A DNA stretch of 64,000 nt. Origin: Endobugula sp965225895. Lineage in GTDB: Bacteria > Pseudomonadota > Gammaproteobacteria > Pseudomonadales > Cellvibrionaceae. The stretch is from assembly GCA_965225895.1 (NCBI GenBank), contig CBDDBR010000011.1, forward strand, positions 124,001 through 188,000, given 5' to 3'. The notes beneath the pieces were generated by a model that worked only from the letters and a program-made list of their open reading frames with translations, had not been told where the DNA came from and searched no databases. Shown here one piece after another: positions 1 through 11,131 of this stretch. Position 1 is the stretch's first letter. Each line of letters opens with the position of its first letter. Both the position numbers and the translations under genes were made by a program.

Positions 1-64
1 CAGCTGGGAGAGCGCTTGGTTTGCATCCAAGAGGTCTGCGGTTCGATCCCGCATAGCTCCACCA
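1..64 (+). tRNA. tRNA-Ala (TGC), 3' part, cut by the window edge
   Basis: The anticodon arm has a CTTGG/CCAAG stem around a loop containing TGC, followed by a normal T arm, acceptor 3' strand, discriminator A and encoded CCA at 62-64. The 5' acceptor strand lies before the window. Its place just before a 23S gene is the usual position of the 16S-23S spacer tRNA-Ala. Confidence 0.95.
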
Positions 65-398
65 CTTCATGTGATGGAAAATGGTTGAAAAATATTAACT
101 ATTAATAATTTTATAAAGATTATTAATACTTAGTATTTTCTAAGAAAAATTATTAGCCGAGCGTTAATAAGATTTTTAAAAAATTGGATGTAAAGTTGTA
201 AAACGTAATACGAACTAATTAATTGGTAAGTATGCATTGAGATTTAATCAAGCATGTTTGTCCGGTGAGTATTATTGTTACTTATTACTATTTTAAATGA
301 TAGAGAACAGCAAGGTTTCGTGGATTGTTTGGTTGTCCTTTTGGGTGATTAAATAAGAAATGGAACCACCAGTAGGTTTTTAGTTGTTTGAACTATAT
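65..398 (+). other. 16S-23S internal transcribed spacer, downstream part
   Basis: This AT-rich stretch between tRNA-Ala and 23S has no open frame and no further tRNA. Its last bases (about 392-400) pair with bases just after the 23S 3' end (about 3268-3278), extending the terminal 23S helix. That is the expected RNase III processing stem. I saw no clear boxA. Confidence 0.8.
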
Positions 399-3275
<2,877 letters not shown>

Positions 3276-3480
3276 ATAATTGAAATAATTAAAGACCTTT
3301 GTTTTTTATTAGAGAAAATATGTAGAAAGTACGATAAGAAAATTGGATAGATATGCGATTATCCAGTGCATAACCAATAGAGAGTATTACGTAAACAACG
3401 AATAATATGAGTAACATCATATTACTTGCATCTAATTTAGGTGGTGAGAGTGAATAATCCTCTGACTGCCAAACCAGTTT

Positions 3481-3597
3481 GCTTGACGACCATAGAGAAT
3501 TGGAACCACCTGACCCCATACCGAACTCAGAAGTGAAACGATTCATCGCCGATGGTAGTGTGGGGCTTCCCCATGTGAGAGTAGGTCATCGTCAAGC
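3481..3597 (+). rRNA. rrf: 5S ribosomal RNA
   Basis: The core ACCTGACCCCATACCGAACT, the GAAGTGAAACG segment and the GATGGTAGTGTGGGG segment are classic 5S. The terminal helix is formed by GCTTGACGA at the start and TCGTCAAGC at the end, which fixes the ends at about 117 nt. A spacer of about 205 nt without a tRNA separates it from 23S. Confidence 0.96.
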
Positions 3598-3610
3598 TTT
3601 TATTTTAAGA

Positions 3611-3641
3611 AAGGGCTATCCTAACGGATAGCCCTTTTTTT
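3611..3641 (+). terminator. rRNA operon intrinsic terminator
   Basis: An 11-bp stem (AAGGGCTATCC/GGATAGCCCTT) with a TAAC loop is followed by a run of T. It lies about 14 nt after 5S rRNA and ends the operon. Confidence 0.92.
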
Positions 3642-3971
3642 ATGGGTGGAATTTATGGATGGAATATATAGGAAGCATGGGGAGAATATTGAATGTGCTT
3701 TTTAGAGAGTAGTTTGATTGGATTCTGAAGCTCTTATCTCAATAGCTTGGTTTGCTTTTAATGTATTGAATGGGAAGTGGCATTGATATTCATTAGGTAC
3801 GTTAAGCGATGGAATGAGTCTTTCTATACATCAAGGTGTGTTTACTAAAATAGTAAAATACCATTAAGGTATAGATGATTGTACTTGTAGGCGAGTAACG
3901 AGAATAAGTAATAGGTTGATTATGCAATGTCTCGATTTTTTTGTTTCTTTTGATGTTTTATTAATGGCTCG
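3642..3971. other. Intergenic gap between rrn terminator and the GGDEF-EAL gene
   Basis: About 330 bases of AT-rich DNA between two converging transcription units. I see no coding frame, tRNA or convincing hairpin here. Confidence 0.6.
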
Positions 3972-6407
3972 TTATTTTGTAGTGGGGTTCTCGGGGGTAT
4001 AGGTATCAATAAAAGCAATAAATTTATCCATAGGCATCGCTTTAGCATATAAATATCCTTGTGCACTATGTGCTCCTAATCCTTTAAAGAAAAGCTCCTG
4101 TTCTTCTGTTTCTATACCTTCAACAACGACATGCATATTTAATGAGCGAGCAAGTTTTACAATGGCGCTGGCAATCTCTCTATCTGCATGGTTTGCCATT
4201 GCATTAACAACAAATTTTCTGTCAATTTTTAAGGTGTCTGCTGATAAATCTTTTAGGTAAGAGAGAGAGGAATAGCCTGTGCCAAAGTCGTCAATGGCAA
4301 TTTTTACTCCAAGCCCGTGAATAATTTCTAATATTTTTTGTGTGTTTTCATGATCGCTTACAAGATCGTTTTCTGTGATTTCTATTTCTATCCATTTAGG
4401 ATCTAACGAATATTTATAGAGAGCGTGTTTGAGCATGTCTGTAATTTTATTTCTTCCAAGTAGCCGACCAGAAATATTAATTGAGATTGGAATAATAGTT
4501 TTTTCAGACTGCTCCCATTCCTTGATTTGTAAACAAGCTCTGTTTAATACCCAAGCATCCACTTTTTCTATAAAGCCAGATGATTCAGCAACATGAATAA
4601 TTTTGCTGGGTAGAATAGTTTGTCCTTTGTGTTGCCAGCGTAATAATGCTTCGGCGCCTATCACTTGCTTAGAGATCAAATTAATTTTTGGTTGATAAAA
4701 TAGGGTAAATTGATCTTTTGCAATAGCGTTGCGAATGAGTGCGCCTAGTACGACACGTTCGTTAGCCTTTTCGGTGAGATTTTTAGAATAAAATTGGTAG
4801 CTATTGCGCCCCATATTTTTTGCTTTATACATGGCAGCATCAGCATTTTTTACAAGTTCTGTGAGGTTTTCTCCGTGTTCGGGATAAATGCTAATGCCAA
4901 TACTGCCGCCAGAAAAAATCTGTTGTTTTTCGATTAAGAACGGTTTATTGAGTTCGCCTAATATTTTTTTAGCGACAAATTCTGTATTAGATTTACTTTT
5001 GTGAGGATTGAGTATGATGGCAAATTCATCGCCGCCTAAACGAGCGACAAGGTCAGATTGACGCACAGTTTGTAGTAGTCGTGTAGAAACGTCGCGAATC
5101 AACTTGTCACCCGCGGGATGCCCAAAACTATCGTTAGTATCTTTAAATTGATCTAAGTCAATATACATCACAGCGATAGATTGATGATTGCGTTTAGAGC
5201 TATTAATAACGATAGAGAGATGCTCTTCAAATTGTCGCCTGTTGGGCAGTTGGGTTAATGTATCTTTATTGGCTAAAGATTGTAGCTCATGGCGTTGCTC
5301 ATCTAATTCTTGAATCATGATATTGAATGCTTGCCCCAGAGTCCCGAGTTCATCTTTTCGGATTACAGGCATTCGTACATTAAAGTCACCAGCAGCTACT
5401 TTTTGGCTGAGCATCGTCAAGTGTTGAATAGGTAATACAATACGTTTGGCTACGTTGTAAGCAATAAAAATGATAACTAAAGCCATGCCAAATACAATAG
5501 CGCTCATCACAAAAATGGATTGCTGTAGTAATCGTTTAATTGACTGTGGTGGAATGCTAACGGCTGTTTGTATTAGATTTTTAATAGAGCCATTTTTTTC
5601 TTGTTCTGAAAAACGCACAATAATATGCTCGGGTGTTTCTTTTTGGTCGAACATGTATTTAGACGGATCAAGTGCATTGTCATCTTTAGGCTGGTAAAGT
5701 TTTTTTCCATTATAAGAAAAAAGCCATACAACGGGGTGATTGTATATTTTGATCGTTGCTAGCCTTTCGATGAGTTGGTTAATATTAAAAACAATGATGA
5801 TCGCGCCATAATTTTCTGTGTTTCCGCCTATATTTGTTTTAATGCCACCAAAAAATAAATCGCCTTTTTCACCTATTTTTGGCCCATAAAAGAGACTGTC
5901 ATCGTGATTGCTTTGTGTGATTTTATGAAAAGTTTCACTGAGGCTAAAGTTGATCGAGTCTATATGATTGGCTTGGTTCAACGCATTTTGAGGGCGATAT
6001 GATCTGCTCATGTCATTGGCATTGACTGAAAGAACCACTTTTTGATGGCTGTCTAAAACAATGATTGATTCATACGATGTATTGCTGCTAGAAATAAATC
6101 CCTTGAGAAGCTTTTTGGCTTGTGTAAATTTTATTGATTGATGAGTAGCATCGGCTGTGGTGATAGAGGTTATTAATGGTGAAGACTGTAATAATTTAAG
6201 GTCGTGGTCGATATGGTTGTTTTCGTCAATCAGTAAATTTTTGGTGAGTTTGATGGCTGCCTCTGCTTGCTCGCTTGCGGATTTGGCGATGAGTGAAGAG
6301 GTAAATATATAGTGACCGACACTAGATATAATTGCAGATATAATACTAGCGCCAGCAATGACTAATATGAGCTGAAAAAGAATACTTTTTTTTGTCGAGG
6401 TGTTCAT
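3972..6407 (-). CDS. Membrane-bound GGDEF-EAL protein (diguanylate cyclase / c-di-GMP phosphodiesterase)
   Basis: Likely makes and/or breaks cyclic di-GMP at the inner membrane in response to a periplasmic signal. From the chosen start the order is: TM helix at about 9-38, periplasmic sensor region to about 290, second TM helix, HAMP (about 320-370), GGDEF (about 385-545) and EAL (about 560-800). The cyclase signature RLGGDEF is intact near residue 458, with an RQSD inhibitory-site motif five residues before it. The EAL side keeps EALLRW, the ITEND Glu, IDDFGTGYS, LKIDR, EGIE and QGYLY, so both activities look possible. The frame can be extended to a TTG at 6518, but the AGGA there abuts the TTG and the extra residues precede the TM helix. 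I therefore prefer ATG at 6407, though its ribosome site is also weak. The gene stands alone. The signal sensed is unknown. Confidence 0.93.
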   Translation of the reverse strand: MNTSTKKSILFQLILVIAGASIISAIISSVGHYIFTSSLIAKSASEQAEAAIKLTKNLLIDENNHIDHDLKLLQSSPLITSITTADATHQSIKFTQAKKLLKGFISSSNTSYESIIVLDSHQKVVLSVNANDMSRSYRPQNALNQANHIDSINFSLSETFHKITQSNHDDSLFYGPKIGEKGDLFFGGIKTNIGGNTENYGAIIIVFNINQLIERLATIKIYNHPVVWLFSYNGKKLYQPKDDNALDPSKYMFDQKETPEHIIVRFSEQEKNGSIKNLIQTAVSIPPQSIKRLLQQSIFVMSAIVFGMALVIIFIAYNVAKRIVLPIQHLTMLSQKVAAGDFNVRMPVIRKDELGTLGQAFNIMIQELDEQRHELQSLANKDTLTQLPNRRQFEEHLSIVINSSKRNHQSIAVMYIDLDQFKDTNDSFGHPAGDKLIRDVSTRLLQTVRQSDLVARLGGDEFAIILNPHKSKSNTEFVAKKILGELNKPFLIEKQQIFSGGSIGISIYPEHGENLTELVKNADAAMYKAKNMGRNSYQFYSKNLTEKANERVVLGALIRNAIAKDQFTLFYQPKINLISKQVIGAEALLRWQHKGQTILPSKIIHVAESSGFIEKVDAWVLNRACLQIKEWEQSEKTIIPISINISGRLLGRNKITDMLKHALYKYSLDPKWIEIEITENDLVSDHENTQKILEIIHGLGVKIAIDDFGTGYSSLSYLKDLSADTLKIDRKFVVNAMANHADREIASAIVKLARSLNMHVVVEGIETEEQELFFKGLGAHSAQGYLYAKAMPMDKFIAFIDTYTPENPTTK

Positions 6408-6602
6408 TAAGGCTATCGTCGTCCATAATTGAGCTATTTCATCTACAAATATTCCTGATGGTGATAAAGCTAGGTATAAAAAGTCATCAATTAGGGTGTT
6501 ATAAAATTTACAACACAATCCTCATAATAAGAGTATAGCGACTAGTTTCTAAGTTGCTAATGATTGGGCATTGTTTTTACATTATGAAAGCGAATAAATA
6601 AC

Positions 6603-7730
6603 ATGAGTATCAAAAAGACGATGCCTTCTACAGGCGTGCTAACAATTGACTTGGCAGCGGTTGCTGCCAATTGGTCATACCTGAATCATCATATTGGTGA
6701 TGATTGTTGCTGTGCGGCCGTTGTTAAAGCAAATGCTTATGGTTTAGGTATAGCGCCTGTCGCGCAGTGTTTATGGAGTGTTGGCTGTCGTGTATTTTTT
6801 GTAGCAACTACAGAGGAAGCGAAAGAGCTGCGCGAGTGTTTGGCGCATGAGTACCAAATCATCGTGCTAGGTGGTTTAGCGCATGATAACAGTGATACCT
6901 GTTCGGATATTTGGTCGCGTTACCAATTGGTGCCTATGTTGTTTTCTGTAGAGGATATTGAACGCTGGGGACACTTTTGTTTATCTACTCAGCAGGTATT
7001 ACCTAGTGTCATTAAAGTGGATACAGGCATGCATCGTTTGGGGGTTCAGCCCCAAGAATTTGAGCGCTTGTTGAATTGTGGCCGTTTGCAGACGGCAAAC
7101 CCTATATGCATTATGAGCCATTTGGCGTGTGCAGATCAGCCTGAGCACCCCATGAATTCAGAGCAAGCGGTTCGTTTTGAGCGGCTTGTTACGCAATGTC
7201 GCGCGCTATTACCCGATGTGCAATTCAGTTTGTGTAATTCAGCAGGTGTGTTTCTCGATCCGTCCTTACATTTTGATATGGTTCGTCCAGGTATTGCATT
7301 GTACGGTGGAAACCCCAGTGTGGGCGATAACCCTATGCGTGCGGTGGTGCAAATTACGTTGCCTATTATGCAGATAAAAACAATCTCTGAGGGCGAGTCA
7401 GTGGGGTATGGTGCAGAATTTACGGCAAATAAAGAGACGCGTATAGGTATTGTTTTTGGCGGATATGCGGATGGTTTACTGCGTTCACTAAGTAATGTTG
7501 GTTTTGCCTTTTGTAATGGCGTTAAAGTGCCTTTAATTGGTCGTGTATCAATGGATTCTATGGTGTTTGATTTAAGTGAAGTAAGCGACACCGATCTGTC
7601 TTGTGTTGAATTGTTGGGTGAGGGGCAGTCACTGGATGATGTGGCGACATCTGCAGGCACTATTGCTTATGAATTGCTCACCTCTTTAGGTGCACGTTAT
7701 AGCCGTTGTTACCTAGAGCCTTCGTCATAA
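6603..7730 (+). CDS. alr: Alanine racemase
   Basis: PLP-dependent interconversion of L- and D-alanine, supplying D-Ala for peptidoglycan. The N-terminal barrel carries the PLP lysine in VVKANAYGLG (Lys42). The C-terminal domain carries the second catalytic base, Tyr269, in VGYGAEF. The substrate and dimer region near GRVSMDSMVFD is also standard. The length of 375 aa is normal. Its stop codon shares a base with the proposed birA start (TAATG), so the two are probably translated together. Alr or the paralogue DadX cannot be told apart by eye; the wall-gene context and absence of dadA favour the biosynthetic enzyme. Confidence 0.95.
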   Translation: MSIKKTMPSTGVLTIDLAAVAANWSYLNHHIGDDCCCAAVVKANAYGLGIAPVAQCLWSVGCRVFFVATTEEAKELRECLAHEYQIIVLGGLAHDNSDTCSDIWSRYQLVPMLFSVEDIERWGHFCLSTQQVLPSVIKVDTGMHRLGVQPQEFERLLNCGRLQTANPICIMSHLACADQPEHPMNSEQAVRFERLVTQCRALLPDVQFSLCNSAGVFLDPSLHFDMVRPGIALYGGNPSVGDNPMRAVVQITLPIMQIKTISEGESVGYGAEFTANKETRIGIVFGGYADGLLRSLSNVGFAFCNGVKVPLIGRVSMDSMVFDLSEVSDTDLSCVELLGEGQSLDDVATSAGTIAYELLTSLGARYSRCYLEPSS

Positions 7731-8707
7731 TGGGTTCCTCGATGTCTGTTTTGTTAGAGCTGCTTTCTGATGGAAAATTTCATTCGGGCTCGGCTATCGG
7801 TGCTGCGTTAGGTGTGTCGCGCACTGCAGTATGGAAACATATACAGCGATTATCAGATATGGGTTTATCTATCGAATCTGTAAAGGGCAAAGGGTATCGT
7901 CTAGATAATGGTATTGAATTATTATCACCCGCAAGAATAGGGGTGTTGCTTGACGAATCTACACAAGCTGCTTGTGGTGAGATAGATGTGTTAATGGATA
8001 CGGATTCTACTAATAGTGTTGCAATGTCGCGTGCTGTGCATGGCGAAGCCAATGGTTATGTTTGTTTGGCGGAATATCAGCGGGCAGGCAGAGGGCGCCG
8101 AGGGCGTCAATGGCTTAGCCCTTTCGGTCATAATATTTATTTGTCGCTTGTGTGGGAATTTGATGGTGGTGCATCTCGGTTGGAGGGGCTTAGTTTGGCC
8201 GTGGGTGTGATCATTGCGCAAGAGCTAGCGGCGCTTGGCTTGCAGGGTTTATCGCTTAAATGGCCTAATGATATTCTATTACAGCAACGTAAGTTGGGCG
8301 GCATATTATTAGAAATGTCAGGGGATCCTGCGGGGTTGTGTCAGGTTGTGATTGGTATTGGGTTAAATATACGCATGTCTGATGACATGGGCATAGATCA
8401 ACCATGGGCAGCGATAACTCAGCAATTGCCACAGGTCTCACGTAATGCATTGGTGGCTCAATTGTTAAATGCACTTATTCCTATGCTAGCGCAGTTTTCT
8501 CGCACAGGATTCGCCCCCTATCGTCAAATATGGGAGGGCTTTGATGCTTATCAAGGGCAAAAGGTTCGTGTGATAAGCGCATCCCATCAGCAGGAGGGGG
8601 TGGCTCAAGGGGTGTATGAAAATGGTGCCCTACGTTTAGTTGTAAATGGTGAGTCTCAAGCGATTTATGGTGGGGAAGTGTCATTAAGGATTGCGGATGA
8701 TTCTTGA
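7730..8707 (+). CDS. birA: Bifunctional biotin-[acetyl-CoA-carboxylase] ligase / biotin operon repressor BirA
   Basis: Activates biotin with ATP and attaches it to the carboxylase carrier protein; with its DNA-binding domain it can also repress biotin genes. The N-terminal winged helix (about residues 5-65) includes a helix-turn-helix around ALGVSRTAVWKHIQRL, so this is the repressor-type form. The ligase domain has the adenylate loop GRGRRGRQW and the KWPNDI motif with the active-site lysine. The C-terminal SH3-like domain follows. ATG at 7730 overlaps the alr stop by one base; a start at 7706 would add eight residues inside alr. A matching operator candidate lies before bioB at 62522-62554. 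Confidence 0.95.
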   Translation: MGSSMSVLLELLSDGKFHSGSAIGAALGVSRTAVWKHIQRLSDMGLSIESVKGKGYRLDNGIELLSPARIGVLLDESTQAACGEIDVLMDTDSTNSVAMSRAVHGEANGYVCLAEYQRAGRGRRGRQWLSPFGHNIYLSLVWEFDGGASRLEGLSLAVGVIIAQELAALGLQGLSLKWPNDILLQQRKLGGILLEMSGDPAGLCQVVIGIGLNIRMSDDMGIDQPWAAITQQLPQVSRNALVAQLLNALIPMLAQFSRTGFAPYRQIWEGFDAYQGQKVRVISASHQQEGVAQGVYENGALRLVVNGESQAIYGGEVSLRIADDS

Positions 8708-9464
8708 AATAGATATTGGAAATACGCGAATCAAATGGCGTTTACGGAACGATCAGAAAATTTGCTGTTCCTATGCGGCGTATTCAGCATTGTTGTCGTG
8801 TGAAACAAATTATGAGGAAATTTTTACGGGGCTTAGAGTGGATGATGTTATAGCTCATATTTCTATAGCGAGTGTCGCAACGACCTATCATACAAAGCTT
8901 GCTACTTGGTTGGAGCAAAGATTTCAGTGCCAGCCTGTTTTTGCTGAAGTTGCTGTGCGCTCTGGCGGCGTAGTAAATGGTTACACACAGGTTTCGCAAA
9001 TGGGCGTTGATCGATGGTTGGCTCTATTGGGGGCTCGGGCACGAACACAAAGTGCTTGTCTGGTGGTTGATGCAGGTAGTGCTGTTACTGTAGATGTGCT
9101 GCTGGGCAACGGTGTGCATCAAGGCGGGTATATTGTTCCTGGTTTGCAAATGATGAATGCCGCTTTATTTAGTAATACCGATCGCGTAAAAATCGAGAGC
9201 GGGGGTTATCCATCGCTATTAGATCTAGGGAAAGGAACCCAAGCAGCAGTGCTATCGGGTTTGCCATCCATGATATTAGGCCTTATTGAGCGTTCTTTGA
9301 GGTCTATGAAGGGAGAAGGGGTAATTGAGCCATGTGTTCTTGTGACAGGCGGTGATGGTGAATATATTTCCCGCTTATTAATGGCCGAAGGGTATGCGCA
9401 GGTAGTATATGTTCCAGATCTTGTATTGGATGGGCTAGATGTTAGCGTGAGTGCTGATATATAA
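8697..9464 (+). CDS. coaX: Type III pantothenate kinase
   Basis: Phosphorylates pantothenate, the first step of coenzyme A synthesis. It belongs to the ASKHA fold rather than the CoaA family. Visible motifs are the N-terminal phosphate loop DIGNTRIKWR, MGVDRWLAL in the middle, the VVDAGSAVTVD segment and a C-terminal TGGDGEY. Length 255 aa is typical. ATG at 8697 is chosen because AAGGA ends six bases upstream; the TTG at 8691 lacks that spacing. It overlaps the end of birA by 11 bases, so translation is likely coupled. The birA-coaX pairing is common in Gammaproteobacteria. Confidence 0.94.
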   Translation: MILEIDIGNTRIKWRLRNDQKICCSYAAYSALLSCETNYEEIFTGLRVDDVIAHISIASVATTYHTKLATWLEQRFQCQPVFAEVAVRSGGVVNGYTQVSQMGVDRWLALLGARARTQSACLVVDAGSAVTVDVLLGNGVHQGGYIVPGLQMMNAALFSNTDRVKIESGGYPSLLDLGKGTQAAVLSGLPSMILGLIERSLRSMKGEGVIEPCVLVTGGDGEYISRLLMAEGYAQVVYVPDLVLDGLDVSVSADI

Positions 9465-9518
9465 CTGAGTAAGTGACTAATTGGCTGATAAGCCATTCAA
9501 CAACAAAGAAGAGTAAGC

Positions 9519-10256
9519 ATGCGTTGGATATTTTTAACAGTGTTGGCTATCAATATAGCTATTTTGGCGTATGGGCAGTGGTTACGCTTTGATGGCGGTA
9601 GTGCGCGTAATGTAACGCAGAGTACGCCACAAGAGCCAAAGCTAGATTCTGTGCCGTCTCTGGTGTTGTTGAGTGAAGTGGCGGCCCAAAAACAGCCAGT
9701 GGAATCTATACGTGTCATCAAGGATGTGGGGCGGGATGTGAGTGCGATTGAAAATTCAGATGTGGTACCTATCTCTCGTTCTCTTTGTACCTTGGTAGGC
9801 TCTTTCTCTGGTCAGGCCGAAGCGGAATATTTTGTACGGCGATTAAATGGTCTAGGTGTGAAGGCTAAGGTTAAGAATTTGTTGGTTTCTACAACGGTGG
9901 GTTATTGGTTGCATTTACCGCCTTTGTCTTCACGTAAAGAATTGTTGCGTCGTTTGAGTGAATTACAGCGTCAAGGTGTGGATAGTTACGTAATTCCAGA
10001 TGGGGAATTAGAGAATGGCATCTCGTTGGGTATGTTTTCTGAGCGCCAACGAGCGGAATTTTTACAAAAAAACATCTCCCAGCTCGGATATTCCCCTCAA
10101 ATTGCAAAAGTCCCTCGAGAAAAAAGAGAGCTTTGGGTGTTCTTATTGCAGGAAGAATCGATCAAAATTAACGCAGAAAGCTGGTTTAAACTACTTTCTG
10201 GAAAAGAATTGTTACAAAAACAACAAAATTTGTGTTCAGATGTTGCGTCCGCGTGA
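9519..10256 (+). CDS. SPOR-domain protein, membrane anchored
   Basis: A short cytoplasmic start and one TM helix (about residues 3-17) lead into a variable linker. A region from about residue 85 onward resembles SPOR repeats, which bind denuded peptidoglycan glycans. Two copies seem to be present: one starts at CTLVGSFSGQAEAEYF and the second around GISLGMFSERQRAEFL. Length is 245 aa. It is the last gene of the alr-birA-coaX group, and a homologue sits in the same place in Pseudomonas. The final codons overlap the proposed promoter of the downstream tRNA-tufB unit. Its exact cellular role is not established from sequence. Confidence 0.82.
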   Translation: MRWIFLTVLAINIAILAYGQWLRFDGGSARNVTQSTPQEPKLDSVPSLVLLSEVAAQKQPVESIRVIKDVGRDVSAIENSDVVPISRSLCTLVGSFSGQAEAEYFVRRLNGLGVKAKVKNLLVSTTVGYWLHLPPLSSRKELLRRLSELQRQGVDSYVIPDGELENGISLGMFSERQRAEFLQKNISQLGYSPQIAKVPREKRELWVFLLQEESIKINAESWFKLLSGKELLQKQQNLCSDVASA

Positions 10257-10271
10257 AAGTTTCTCTAGAAT
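10243..10271 (+). promoter_or_regulatory. Stable-RNA-type sigma70 promoter for the tRNA-tufB unit
   Basis: TTGCGT at 10243-10248 and TAGAAT at 10266-10271 are separated by exactly 17 bases. A GC-rich discriminator (CGCGCC) follows, as in growth-rate- and ppGpp-controlled promoters. AT-rich sequence resembling an UP element lies upstream. The promoter straddles the stop codon of the SPOR gene. A CTTTTTAACA near 10321 resembles boxA, and AATTCC/GGAATT at 10299-10318 forms a small hairpin in the leader; both are only suggestive. Confidence 0.75.
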
Positions 10272-10376
10272 CGCGCCTCCGCTTTTGGGGAAACACTAAA
10301 TTCCTTAAAAACGGAATTATCTTTTTAACAAAAGATAAGCATGTGAAAGTGCAATGGAGTTCAGCTTCATAATAAA

Positions 10377-10452
10377 GCTGGCGTAGCTCAGTTGGTAGAG
10401 CAGCTGACTTGTAATCAGCAGGTCGTAGGTTCGACTCCTATCGCCAGCTCCA
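10377..10452 (+). tRNA. tRNA-Thr (TGT)
   Basis: Complete cloverleaf with acceptor GCTGGCG/CGCCAGC, anticodon loop CTTGTAA and encoded CCA. It is the first of four tRNAs before tufB, matching the Thr-Tyr-Gly-Thr order known in E. coli. Confidence 0.97.
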
Positions 10453-10561
10453 TTTTTTCATTAGTGCCTTGGCTAATTTAATTGGCTAAAACTTGAATGA
10501 TCATAGGCAGTATTGTCTGGTTGACAAGGGGTGGTAATGAGCGGAAAATATTCCGCCTTTC

Positions 10562-10645
10562 GCAGGGGTTCCAGAGTGGCCAAATGGATCAGACTGTAAA
10601 TCTGACGCGAAAGCTTCGGTGGTTCGAATCCACCCCCCTGCACCA
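10562..10645 (+). tRNA. tRNA-Tyr (GTA)
   Basis: 84-nt class II tRNA with a long variable arm, acceptor GCAGGGG/CCCCTGC, anticodon loop CTGTAAA and encoded CCA. Confidence 0.97.
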
Positions 10646-10725
10646 TAACTAATTGATATGGTTTGGTTTCTTGAGTTGTTTTGTCTTAAGAAGCTTTTGA
10701 CTGGTACGCTTGGCGTGCAGAATCC

Positions 10726-10799
10726 GCGGGTATAGTTCAGTGGTAGAACGTCAGCCTTCCAAGCTGAATATGCGGGTTCGATTCCCGCTACCCGCTCCA
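10726..10799 (+). tRNA. tRNA-Gly (TCC)
   Basis: 74-nt cloverleaf with acceptor GCGGGTA/TACCCGC, anticodon stem CAGC/GCTG, loop CTTCCAA and encoded CCA. Confidence 0.97.
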
Positions 10800-10864
10800 G
10801 TTTATATATGGGCTGGGTTTGAGGGTTGTATGACTCTCGGGTGAAAAGGTTAACATAACTTTTT

Positions 10865-10940
10865 GCTCATGTAGCTCAGTTGGTAGAGCACACCCTTGGT
10901 AAGGGTGAGGTCGGCAGTTCAAATCTGCTCATGAGCTCCA
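10865..10940 (+). tRNA. tRNA-Thr (GGT)
   Basis: 76-nt cloverleaf with acceptor GCTCATG/CATGAGC, anticodon loop TTGGTAA and encoded CCA. It lies about 190 bases before the first tuf gene. Confidence 0.97.
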
Positions 10941-11131
10941 TTGGTTGAGTGATTGTTTTGGTTGTTGTTAGCCAGCATGTAGCATTGAGTCTATGGAAAG
11001 TTGTAGTGGCATGGCAGGTTTTGTGAGATCGCTTTAAGTAAGGTGATCTTGTAAGGCGGCTGTGTTTTTTTAGTTTTTGATCAAATGATCAGTTTTTATT
11101 TAGGGCAATACTAGTTTAGGAGACGCTCACG

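Noticed and set aside
3289..3546. 85-codon frame on the minus strand across the 23S-5S spacer and 5S
   Set aside because: It overlaps 5S rRNA antisense and has no ribosome site or recognisable sequence.
7136..7660. 174-codon minus-strand frame inside alr
   Set aside because: A shadow of the alr coding frame; alr motifs are clear on the other strand.
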